Shown piece by piece: positions 20,812 to 30,235 of a DNA stretch of 64,000 bases. The notes under the pieces were generated by a model that ran no database searches, had not been told where the DNA came from, and saw nothing but the letters and a program-made list of their open reading frames with translations. This DNA comes from Schistocephalus solidus. Taxonomy: Eukaryota > Platyhelminthes > Cestoda > Diphyllobothriidea > Diphyllobothriidae. The stretch lies in NCBI GenBank assembly GCA_017591395.1, contig WEDG01004542.1, positions 1 to 64,000 on the forward strand, read 5' to 3'. Position numbers and translations under genes: made by a program. Position 1 is the first letter of the stretch; every line of letters begins with the position of its first letter.

Positions 20812-21959
20812 TATTTATTTATTGCCAGTTTACAAGCAAGGTCAAAAGGGATATACAGTACGGGGTCAAGCTGATGGTTAAAAAACCGCTGATCGTTCTT
20901 TAAAGTGTTTTCAGGAGAAAAAACTGCAGCTTGTTGAACGGATTAAAGTTCAGGTTAGGGAATTTTTGACACAGGTGCACGGTGTAGTACATCTCCTTTC
21001 ATTATTGTAGATCAGGTATTCTGTACTAGCAGCAGGTATGCAGGCAAACGGCTGCTCGCTTTCGACTGAGGAATAACTCAAAAACGGACTGCAGAGCCAG
21101 CAATATTGCTTTCAGCATGAAGTCCGACACCGGATTCATAGTCCGTGGACGCCATCAGAACGGAAGAGAGCTTCCAGAGAATCAGCACCCAAAATTTGTG
21201 GAGGTGTCCTGAATGTAGAAAACTAGTGACAGCTCTCGTAAACAAAAGATAGTTTTGCTGAATTTTAATTCTTCTGAGTAGTTTATTCCAGATTGCTATA
21301 GCGTTTACCGAAAAAACTGACGGTATCTAACGGTGCGTGCCAAAGGAAGAAATAAAAATACATCTCGATGACTGAAACGCCAAGAGTTGTGGAGCTGTCT
21401 CAGGGATGTAAAGGGGTTAAAGGTAAGATTGTTTAAAAGTTTAAACAGCAAAAATAGTCCCTTCTGTAATCTACAAAGACACAAAGGGTCAAGGCTTGTA
21501 AGCTCACAGCGTTGTTGGCAGGACAGGTTTCTGTGCTCTGAAGTAAAAACTCTTTTAGTAAAGAAGTGCTGGACTGATTCTATCTTCCTCCGTTCACTTG
21601 TGTGCAGAAGACTAAAAAGAAACGAGCAGTATTCCAGACAAGGTCTGACATACAGTTTATAAAGGCTGGTCCTAATATTGACAGTTATAAAATTTCTGAG
21701 AATAAACCCAGTTGTTTGGCGTGCTTTCGAGACAATCAGGGCGCAGAGCTCTGAAAGATTAAGACTACTAGAATATGATATGCCCAGATACTTTATAACC
21801 CCGGGCACATTTAGGTCACGACCCTCTATGCTTAGATGAGGCTGATGGTTGTCACCACTAACCATAACGGAGCACTTGTGCCAAGAAAGCGAAAGGCGCC
21901 ATGTGCGACACCACTGAGCGAAGGCTTGAAGATCCTTTTTTAAGAGCTTAAGCAAGATT
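20812..21959 (-). mobile_element. Family C copy C4, 3' half
   Basis: Minus strand. The 3' end is at 20812-20845 (reverse complement of the TTGCC..GGCAA hairpin plus TAAATAAATAAT tail), the UTR extends to 21305, and RT thumb/C-terminus coding to 21955. The 5' half of the same copy resumes at 24952, beyond an inserted plus-strand family C copy. Confidence 0.85.
21305..21955 (-). CDS. Family C RT thumb and C-terminal region (216 codons)
   Basis: Reads LLKKDLQAFAQWCRTWRLSL then HKCSVMVSGDNHQPHLSIEG, GVIKYLGISYSSSLNLSEL, RPCLEYCSFLFSLLHTSERR and FTKRVFTSEHRNLS. This is the part after YADD in CR1-like RTs and it is free of stops for 216 codons, longer than in the other C copies. It is not a complete protein: the catalytic part is on the other side of the C3 insertion and carries YADY for YADD. 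Confidence 0.75.
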   Translation of the reverse strand: MLKLLKKDLQAFAQWCRTWRLSLSWHKCSVMVSGDNHQPHLSIEGRDLNVPGVIKYLGISYSSSLNLSELCALIVSKARQTTGFILRNFITVNIRTSLYKLYVRPCLEYCSFLFSLLHTSERRKIESVQHFFTKRVFTSEHRNLSCQQRCELTSLDPLCLCRLQKGLFLLFKLLNNLTFNPFTSLRQLHNSWRFSHRDVFLFLPLARTVRYRQFFR

Positions 21960-24951
21960 TGGCGGAGGAAGCTGCATCTATATTAAGCAGCCACTTACCT
22001 TTCTGCCGTTGGATAATCGACAATTTACCGCGGTAGAAGAGAGTTGTTGGCTCCGAGTAGTTCTTAAAGATAACTTCTCTTTACTCGTCGGTTGTGATAT
22101 CGCCCCCAAACGCAAGTGGGGATTACGATCTCCGTCTCTCACAAGCATTTTCATGCCGCAGTTGACCTAAATATGAAGTACTGCTTGATTGCGGGTGATT
22201 TCAATCTCCCTGAAGTTCATTGGTTTCCACCTTCCGGTCCTGCAAGTTCGAAAACTTGCTTGAGGCCATAGATACTGGCATGTGGGATCAGGTAGTTGAT
22301 TTTCCCACCCGAGGATCAAACATACTTGATCTTATCTTCTGCGGGGTTGTCAGCCACCGTCGCTTTCACTTTAGATCTATCTTTCGGAGTTCAGACCATG
22401 CTATAGTTGCTTCTCACTGAAATCGAGGCTGATGACGCTAAAATATAGCTTTTTCCACGATTTTCGATCAGCGTAAATATGCGGGGAATTACTAACATCT
22501 TAATTCACGATTGATTAACTTCTTTCTATAGTTTGATAGTTTGTATATACTTCTACCAGTTCTAGGTCCACTCATTTCTCGTTTTGTTCCTCGAAATACT
22601 AATGTCAAGGATGAAGTCACCTCTTTGCGCCTTTCCGCCGTAGATTGCGTAGACTCGCGTCGCTTCATCGACTTAACGACACTTCCATCCCGCCATTGAT
22701 CCAGCAAAATCTTTGAACAGGCTAAGAGGCTCTCCGAAGAAAAAGCGACTAGCTGAAGAGGTTAACTTTTGCTGAAAACCCTTCGTACAATGTTGCAAAA
22801 CTCTTTTCGCTGACTGTAAAATCGCAGAGAAAAACTCAGTACCCTGTACTTCGAGATGCTTTTTGAAACCCTATAGCTGACGCTAAAGTTGACGGCTGAT
22901 AGCTTCAATGCTTTCTTGTCTAGAACTTTCAGTGAACATTCGGTCGGCCCCTTTCCAAACGTCCGGGTTTGACCGGTAACGTCCTCGAAAAACATAACTT
23001 TTGACCCTCTGGGACGTAACCGTAGCCATTCGGCGTTCTCGCCAATCCTACAGTCCTGGACCAGATGGCGTCCCTGGTCAGCGTTCTAAAGGCGGATGCC
23101 AATGATATATTTCCGTCACTTCTGTATAAGATATTCAATCTTGCTCTTGAAAGTGAAACCTTCCCCTATTTTATGGAAGGAATCGCACATTTTGCCTTTA
23201 CCCAAACACGGCAGAACTACGTCATTTTGACGACTTTAGGCCAATAAATACACTGCCAGCAGCCTCGAAGATATTAGAGACCTTGATTAAAAGACAAGTT
23301 GATGCGTCACCTAACAGAGAATAACCTACTTAATGCGGCTCAGCATGGGTTTCTCGAAAAAAAGATCTTGTGACACCTGCCAGCTCTCTTTACTTTGATC
23401 ATGTGCTACAATCTAGAGATAGTGGTTTTTGCAATTTACACCGTTTATTTCGACTTCACGAAGGCTTTTTTGATCGTGTTGACCACGATCTCCTCCTGTT
23501 GAAACTTACCTCCTTCGGCATAGGTAACAAGCTTCTGAACTTAATATCCTCCTATTTGAATGATCGCGCACAACGGGTAAAAATTTCCGATGTTATCTCC
23601 AACCCCACGCACGTGAGGAGTGGCGTTATTCAGGGTAGTGTACTCGGGCCCGCTTCTATTTTTGCCTTTTTGTGAACGATGTTCCTGATTGTTTTCAATA
23701 TGGTAGGCCCTTTATGTACGCTGATGATTTAAAAAGTTGCATATCGTTATAAACCGGTCGATCGCCACATTGTGCTTTGAGCTCTTAAAAAAAGGATCTT
23801 CAAGCCTTCGCTCAGTGGTGTCGCACATGGCGCCTTTCGCCTTCTTTGGCACAAATGCTCCGTTATGGTTAGTTGTGAGAACCATCAGCCTCATCTAAGC
23901 ATAGACGGTCATGACTTAAATGTGCCCGGGTTTATAACGGATCTGGGCATATCATATTCTAGTAGTCTTAATCTGTCAGAGCACTGCGCCCCTGATTGTC
24001 TCTAAAGCACGCCAAAACCACTGGGTTTATTCTCAGAAATTTTAAAAACCCTCAATATTAGGACCAGCCTTTATAAAATGTATGTCAGACCTAGTCTGGA
24101 ATACTGCTCGTTTCTATTTAGCCTTCTGCACGCGAGTGAACGGAGGAAGATAGAATCAGTCAAGCACTTCTTTACTAAAAGAGTTATTACTTCAGAGCAC
24201 AGAAACTTGTCCTACCAACAACGCTGTGAGCTTACAAGCCTCGACCCGTTGTGGCTTCGTAGATTACAGAAGGGACTATTTTTTTACTGTTCAAGCTTTT
24301 AAACGGTTTTACCTTTTTAACCCCTTACATCCCTGAGGCAGCTCGACCACTGTCGGCGCACCAATCATAGAGATGTATTCTTATTTCTTCCTTTGGCACG
24401 CACCGTTAAATACCGTCAGTTTTTTTCGGTAAATGCTATAGCAATCTGGAATAAACTACCCAGAAGTATTAAAAATTCAGCAAAACTATCCTTTGTTTAC
24501 GAGAGCTGTCACTAGTTTTTCTACATTCAGGACACCTTCCGCGAATTTTTGGGTGCTGATTCTCTGGAAGCTCTTTTTCCGTTCTGATGGCGTCCACGGA
24601 CTCTGAATCCTATGCCGGACTTCATGCTGAAGGCAATATTGCTGGCTCTGCAGTCCGTAATCGGGTTATTTCTCAGTCTACAGCCAGCAGCCGCTCGCCG
24701 GCATACTTGCTGCTAGTACAGAAGACCAGATCCACAACACCGAAAGGAGAAGTACTACACTGTGCACCTGTGTCAACACTTCCTGTCCTAAACTTTTAAT
24801 CTGTTCAACAAGCTGCAGTTTTTTTCTCCTGAAAATACCTTAAAGAACGATCAGGAGTTTTTTTCACTGTCAGCTGGACCCCTTACTGTATATATCCCTT
24901 TTGACCTTGCCTGTAAACTGGCAATAAATAAAATAATAATAATAATAATAA
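21960..24951 (+). mobile_element. Family C copy C3, inserted in C4 in opposite orientation
   Basis: Starts in EN (GGGSCIYIKQPL, 5'-truncated), passes EN (CLIAGDFNLPEVHWFPP frame-broken at 22187-22240), linker (22560-23040), RT (23040-23720, with YADD intact near 23716), thumb (24060-24300), C-terminus and UTR, and ends in TTGCC-tgtaaact-GGCAA at 24907-24924 then (AAT)n. Multiple stops and frameshifts (for example around 22160, 23100 and 23250) show it is dead. Confidence 0.85.
23370..24302 (+). pseudogene. Family C RT in copy C3, broken
   Basis: 23370-23675 holds the motif A region (FDRVDHDLLLLKLTSFGIGN) and YLNDRAQRVKISDV..GVIQGSVLGP; YADDLK follows at about 23712-23735 after a frameshift. 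24078-24302 holds RPSLEYCSFLFSLLHASERR and TKRVITSEHRN. RT order is normal but at least four frame changes separate the blocks. Confidence 0.75.
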
Positions 24952-25072
24952 CCGGTTTATATCGATAGGCAAATTTAAAATAATCAGCATACATAAAGGG
25001 CCAACCATACTGAAAACAATCAGGAACATCATTCACAAAAAGGCAAAAAAGAAGCGGGCCGAGTACGCTACC

Positions 25073-25672
25073 CTAAATAACTCCACTCCTCACGTACGTA
25101 AGGTTGAAGATAACATCGGAAATTTTAACTCGCTGTGCGCGAGCATTTAAATAGGGGGGTATTAGGTTCAGAAGCTTATTACTTATGCCGAAGGAGTTAA
25201 GTTTCAGCAGGAGGAGATCATGGTCAACACGGTCATTAGCTTTCGTGAAGTCGAAATAAAAGGTGTAGATTGCAAAACCACTATCTCTAGATTGTAGCAA
25301 ATGATCAAAGTTAGAGAGCTGGCAGGTGTCACACGATCTTTTTCGAGAAACCCGTGCTGAGCCACATTAAGTAGGTTATTCTCTGTTAGGTGACGCATCA
25401 GTTTGTCTTTAATCACGGTCTCTAAGATCTTCGAGGCAATGTATTTATTGGCCTAAAGTCGTCGAATGACGTAGTTCGGCCATGTTTGGGTATAGGCTGA
25501 ATGTGCGATTCCTTCCATAAAATAGGAAAGGTTTTACTTTCGAGAGCAAGTTTAAATATCTTATCAGAAGTGACGGAATGATATCGTTTGCATTTGCCTT
25601 TAGAACGCTGACCGGGACGCCATCTGGTCCAGGACTGTAAGATTGACGAGAAGGCCGAATGGTTACGGCCAC
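25073..25672 (-). pseudogene. Family C RT blocks in copy C4, broken
   Basis: 25672-25445 holds RQSYSPGPDGVPVSVLKAN (RT block 1). 25416-25204 holds the LTENNLLNVAQHGFLEK block. 25300-25073 holds FDFTKANDRVDHDLLLLKL (motif A with FDFTKA) and the GVI start of GVIQGS. The frames overlap and shift, and the motif C at about 24990 is YADY, so it cannot be active. Confidence 0.75.
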
Positions 25673-25991
25673 GTCCTAGAGGGTAAAGGTTATTTTTTCG
25701 AGGACGTTACCGGTCCAAAACAGGATGGTTGGAAAGGGGGGCGACCGAATGTTCACTAAAAATTCTGGACAAGAACGCATTGAAGCTATCAGCCGTCAAT
25801 TTAGCGTCAGCTATAGGGTTTCCGAAATCGTCTCGAAGTACAGGGTACTGCGTTTTTATCTGTGCTTTTACTGTGCGCGAAAAGAGTTTTGCAACATTTA
25901 CCGAAGGGTTTTCAGCAAATTTGACCTCTTCAGCTAGTCATTTTTCTTCAGAGAGCCTCTTAGCCTGTTCAAAGATTTGTTGGATCAAGGC

Positions 25992-26807
25992 CTAGACGGT
26001 AGTGTCATAACGTATACGAAAACGACGCGAGAGTCCATGCAGTCTACGGTGGAAAGATAAAGGGAAGTAAACTTCACCCTTGACATTAATTATTTTCTTA
26101 CGGGGATCATAACGAGATAAAAGTGGACCTAGAACTTGGTAGAACGTATCAGTACAAACATTCACATCCAAACATAGAAAGAAGTGAGTCCAATCGTGGG
26201 AATTAAGATGTGTTAGTAATTCTCCCATATTTGCTGATCGGAAATCATGGAAAAAACTATATTTTTTTGAAAACGTTTCATCAGCCTCGATTTCAAGTGA
26301 CGAAAGAACTATAGTGTGGTCTGAACTCCCAAGTGGGTCAGCAGATGAAACTGACAATGGCTGACAACCTCTACAGAAAATGAGATCGATTATGTTTGAT
26401 CTTCGGGTGGGAAAATTGACTACCTGTTCCCACATGTCAGTATCTATAGTCTCAAGCAAAACTTCGAACTTTGCAGGACCGGAAGGGAGAAACCAATGAA
26501 CTTCAGGAAGATTGAAGTCACCTGCAATCAAACAGTACTTCAGATTTAGGCAAACTGTGACATGAAATGCCTGTGAGAGACGAAGATCGTAATCCTCGCT
26601 TGCGTTTGGGGGGCGATAGACACAAAATGCCGGCCCCGTAGGGTTGCTTTTTTGTAGCAGGAGCTGTGCCTGGGCTTCGTTTTCCAAGAAGATTTTAAGA
26701 GGTCTTGGTCGAGGATTTGAGTCGGGTGTAGACAGAGCCTTCCCTATTCTATATGCCTTGAGAATGTGGATGGACTCGCCGTCCGTTAGCAACGTATTTG
26801 CATACAA
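25992..26807 (-). pseudogene. ORF1-endonuclease fusion made by internal deletion (family C)
   Basis: 271 codons in one frame. Residues about 1-55 are the end of ORF1 (HILKAYRIGKALS, RPRPLKIFLENEAQAQLLL). Then, with no break, come the middle and end of EN: CVYRPPNASEDYDLRLSQAF, LIAGDFNLPEVHWF, FPTRRSNIIDLIF and GSSDHTIV. The missing piece is the EN N-terminus with the ETW motif, which other copies keep (46417-46617). The join near 26640 is an internal deletion, so this open frame is not a native protein. Confidence 0.75.
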
Positions 26808-27255
26808 TTGAAGGAGATCGAAGTCGTGTTAAAATGGCTTCCTTTGGAATAATTGAAGCTAACCCCGGGACCCCTTTAACGACTACGCTATGTTTTCGAC
26901 TCAATCGAGGGCCCGTTTGTAACTCAGATCTTTCAGCTGAGTGAGTACTGGTAACCAGTTCTCTTGGCCCGATAGGTGCAGATGAGCCGGGTTTTCGGCA
27001 GGCTGGAGCCAAATCCATGCACGAGTTGTTCTTCTTAGACCTTTTCCTCATTGGCTTTACAAAGTCGTCATCATCTTCAACATAGCATGTTGGTGCAACG
27101 TCTACCAGCGATGTAGCGATGGGCGGTAAAGCCAGATTATTACTGATGCTACCCGAACTAAGAACTGGTGGAGTGGAGCAAGGACTAGATGGGGCTCCCA
27201 TCGGAAGTAGCGAAAATTCCTCTCGTTTACCGTGTTCGCCAATCGCGACATGCAT
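26749..27255 (-). CDS. Family C ORF1 protein (168 codons, frameshifted at its end)
   Basis: Starts MHVAIGEHGKREEFSLLPMG, has a Ser/Pro-rich stretch, an acidic patch (EDDDDF near residue 60) beside a basic one (RKRSKKN near 70), then SVVVKGVPGLA (about 124-134). This looks like the start of the RNA-binding domain of LINE ORF1 proteins. After about residue 155 the homology moves to the frame of the next entry (YANTLLTDGESIHILKAYRI). No catalytic motif is expected. Confidence 0.6.
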   Translation of the reverse strand: MHVAIGEHGKREEFSLLPMGAPSSPCSTPPVLSSGSISNNLALPPIATSLVDVAPTCYVEDDDDFVKPMRKRSKKNNSCMDLAPACRKPGSSAPIGPRELVTSTHSAERSELQTGPRLSRKHSVVVKGVPGLASIIPKEAILTRLRSPSIVCKYVANGRRVHPHSQGI

Positions 27256-27567
27256 AATGTGAGTAGTATGTAAGCTTGAAGAAACTATATATAAATACGA
27301 ATTTTGCTTTGTGGTAAATTTATAACGGACAGGAGTTTTTTAACAGTTGATCAAGATATAGATTATTTGAAGTAAACTATTTAGAATTTAGATCTTATAT
27401 TTGGATAGCACCGGCAAGGCACTGTCTAAGCAAACATTAGTAACGAAATAAAGTCATGACAATTTGTGTAGATAAAATGTACAAATACATAACTTGTCCT
27501 GCTATGTCAACAGTTAGCGATGTTTTAAAATTAATGGTGAGCTAGAAAAAATAGGCAGTTAAAAAAA

Positions 27568-27629
27568 CTCCTACCATAAAAATGGAGGCAGAATTCAATA
27601 AGCCTTCATTTTTTAATAGAAGGTAGGAG
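27568..27629 (-). other. Conserved hairpin in family B 3' UTR
   Basis: On the plus strand CTCCTACC (27568-27575) pairs with GGTAGGAG (27622-27629), and inside it AAAAATGGAGGC pairs with GCCTTCATTTTT with one G-T pair. Equivalent structures occur at 30416-30477, 38317-38375 (eroded) and 40190-40251 (other strand). Presence in copies of both orientations supports it as a feature of the element RNA. Confidence 0.65.
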
Positions 27630-28619
27630 AAAAACTGCTTAGCAGTGGTCAGGTGGTAGAGTAGGGTAATACGTAGTAGCATTTCAGAATGAGATAATGA
27701 AATGTCGAGGTGATTAGTTCTTGATCACTTAGGCGTATGAAACAAAACCTCACGAAAATGCGTCAATGAACTTAAGTCCTCAGCATCTTAGGATCCAGAA
27801 TTGAATTCTGATGATGGTTAGTATCCAAAGAAACGGTAGCATTTTAGACTATGGACCACAAAATGTGTACGTCCGAATGACGTCATTGTTTGGATGACTG
27901 GTGATATAAGGAGACATCATTGTTCATGAACGACTCGAGGTAGCGAAAATATAGTTTCAAGAGGATCACTTACATTTCCGACGGTCCTTTCTCCGAGTCA
28001 TGGGGAAAGCTACTGGGAAAAGATGAGGAATATAAAAGGTAAATAGAATAAGTGTTAAGATAAATGTGCAGTCTTCGCTTGAATGCAGATAGGCAAGTAA
28101 ACGACCTAATTTCAATTGGCAAGTTATTCCAAACAAAGCTATACCTAGAAGCAAAGAAGAGAGAGAGTTTACATGTGGAGGATGCAGGGGGAGGTATAAT
28201 TAGTGCAGAATTTCTTAGGTTATAAGGAAGACTAACGGGGGTAATGACAGAAAGCTTGGGGAGAGTTGAACTATTATTTAGTCGGAGAAGGAGACAAAAG
28301 CCTGCTTCAAGTCTCCTGATCTAAAGAAATTATAGCATTATTAGCTGGCATCTTGTTAAGTAGGAAGAAGTTGAAAGAGTCCGAAATACGAGTTTTTTTG
28401 TGAAATGTCTTTGGACATTTTCAATTTTTGAACGGCTAGATTCGTTCCATAAACCGAAGAAAGGACAGAAAAATTCAAGAATGGGAAGTACAAACATACG
28501 ATAAAATCTTAATTTAATTGAGGAAGGTATAAATTATAAGAAATAAAGCCGCAAATCTGAGCAGCTTTGGCCGTAATTCCAGCGGCATGAGGCGAAAGAT
28601 CTAATTTATTGGTGTAGCT

Positions 28620-29252
28620 TTAGCCCAAGTCCTTGATGGAGGAACATTCAATCATAGGGCAACCTCCAAAAATAAGAGGTTGCGCCTGCCTTACAGGCCC
28701 AAAACTCATGAAGCGACACTTAGTAGGTGAGAACTCCATTAGCCATGTGGAGCTCCAGGCCGAAAGAGCGTCTAAGTCTGAATGAATTTGTTCTAGGCAC
28801 CGTTCGGTCGTAGAGTTAGAGAAGGAATGCACGCATTTCAAGTCATCAGCATAAATAAAAGATTGAGAATGTTTAACTATCGATGAAATATCATTTATAT
28901 ACAGAAAGATCAACAAAGGACCTAATACGGTACCTTGAAGGACACCACTAACAATCGGGGTAGCACTTGAGTACGAGGACCCTACTAAAACCTTTTGCTT
29001 TCGATCATTTAGGTATGATCTAATAAAGTCTTTAAGGGGACTAAGAAATCCTATAGCTTCTAGTTTAGCTAGAAGTCGTTTATGAGGCACTTTATCGAAT
29101 GCCTTTCTAAGATCAAAATATATATCTACCACAGAGAGATGATAATTACGAAGAGATGTTAGTAGATTTAGAAAAGACACGTGGCAGGTTTCACAAGAGT
29201 GGTCTGGTAAGAAGCCGTGTTGGGAAAATTGATAATTTGATTGCTTATGCAA
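28620..29252 (-). CDS. Family B reverse transcriptase core (210 codons)
   Basis: Intact frame holding FSQHGFLPDHSCETC (about residues 9-23), motif A IYFDLRKAFDKVPHKRLLAK (about 44-63), YLNDRKQKVLVG, SGVLQGTVLGPLLIFLYIND (about 99-118), and motif C YADD (about 130-133), then WSSTWLMEFSPTKC and IKDLG. Catalytic residues are present. The N-terminal RT block is in another frame (29362-29168, YRGVYKTPSLAKLFEKLI) and the frame ends in TAG after IKDLG, so the protein is partial. Confidence 0.8.
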   Translation of the reverse strand: MHKQSNYQFSQHGFLPDHSCETCHVSFLNLLTSLRNYHLSVVDIYFDLRKAFDKVPHKRLLAKLEAIGFLSPLKDFIRSYLNDRKQKVLVGSSYSSATPIVSGVLQGTVLGPLLIFLYINDISSIVKHSQSFIYADDLKCVHSFSNSTTERCLEQIHSDLDALSAWSSTWLMEFSPTKCRFMSFGPVRQAQPLIFGGCPMIECSSIKDLG

Positions 29253-29436
29253 AAATCTGTGATTCGTTTTGCAATTAGTTTTTCGAAGAGTTTAGCAAGA
29301 GAGGGCGTTTTATAAACACCACGATAGTTATGAATGTCCGAGCTGGAATCAGATTTAAACACTGGTATTATAATAGAAGTTTTCCAGTAATCGGGGAAGA
29401 AACCATTTTCGAGAAATACTGATAATAATTTGCTTG

Positions 29437-30235
29437 TCTTAGATTGCTTATTTCCTACTCCATCCCTTAGAATTTCTGCTGGAGGCTAAAACACCCCATA
29501 CAAGTTTCGTCTTCGAAAGCTACATAAGTTAAGCTTAATTTAACTTTTACCCCGTTTAGCAGGAGGTGAAAAAATAGCAGAAAAACGATAGTTACGATTA
29601 TTTTCTGCTTGTCCATTAACTTGCTTAACAAGATCCCCTGCCAATATGGCCAAGTGGTTAGAGGCGCCAATAGACGGTCCTAAGCAGTTTTTCGGTGCAT
29701 ATTCAAAACTAGGTCGCGGACCAATTTTTTGTGACAATAAACTTAAGGAACTTGAGATTTGCCTACATATGGAGGGTATGGTGCAAATGAAATGGATGTT
29801 AGAATCGCTACAAATTTAACAGACAGTCGGTATGGATATACAGAGAATACTAATATTAAAATGTAAGGACTCAGCCTTTAGTTTAATCCCTTTCCGCGAT
29901 TGAAATCAATTGCAGGGAGAACACCGCCGGAGTGAATTTCAGAAATAAGCACAGAACGAAGCGTTCAGTCGCAATTTACGAACTCTGGGGAATATATATC
30001 GGTTCTTTTGTAATTTCACTCGGTGTTTCTTTTACACCGAGGTAGAGACTAAAGACACGTAGGCTCACAGGACTTAAAATTCGAAACCAATTTTAAAGGA
30101 CGTGCCAATTTATCTACTTTTGCCCACTCTGAGCTTCAGTTTCCGACAACAACTCCTCCTACTCTGAATGATAAAAACTCTTTATCCAATTGAAAATTTT
30201 TCCCCATATTCTATTGTCCCAAATCTTCTTTTTTA
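29437..30235. other. Stretch between two family B copies; includes a tRNA-like fragment
   Basis: No protein domain recognised. Within it, 29639-29720 resembles a decayed tRNA or tRNA-derived repeat (listed separately). The rest is AT-rich. Confidence 0.5.
29639..29720 (+). repeat. tRNA-derived-like fragment
   Basis: ATGGCCAAGTGGTTAGAGGC fits the A-box and D-arm of class II tRNAs (TGGCCAAGTGG). Some 50 bases later ATATTCAAAACT is a degraded B-box, followed by a G/C-rich end. Acceptor pairing is poor, so it is not a working tRNA; a SINE head or tRNA pseudogene is likelier. Confidence 0.35.

Larger units (their letters stand above)
24952..27330 (-). mobile_element. Family C copy C4, 5' half
   Basis: Minus strand: short leader (27256 to about 27330), ORF1 (27255-26640), EN (26640-25990), linker, RT blocks (25672-25073) and the YADY segment ending at 24952 exactly where copy C3 begins. 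The end sequence YRYKPV joins collinearly to LLKKDLQAF at 21955, as the undisturbed copy at 44640-44700 shows. Confidence 0.85.
27385..29436 (-). mobile_element. Family B LINE copy B1, 5'-truncated
   Basis: Minus strand. The 3' end has the stem AGCACCGGCAAGGCACT (27407-27423); the 3' UTR carries a long hairpin at 27568-27629; RT C-terminus is at 27966-28330 and RT at 28620-29362. Similarity to copy B2 stops at about 29436, giving a 5' truncation just before the RT. The nearby copy at 30236-33195 is its closest relative here. Confidence 0.85.
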
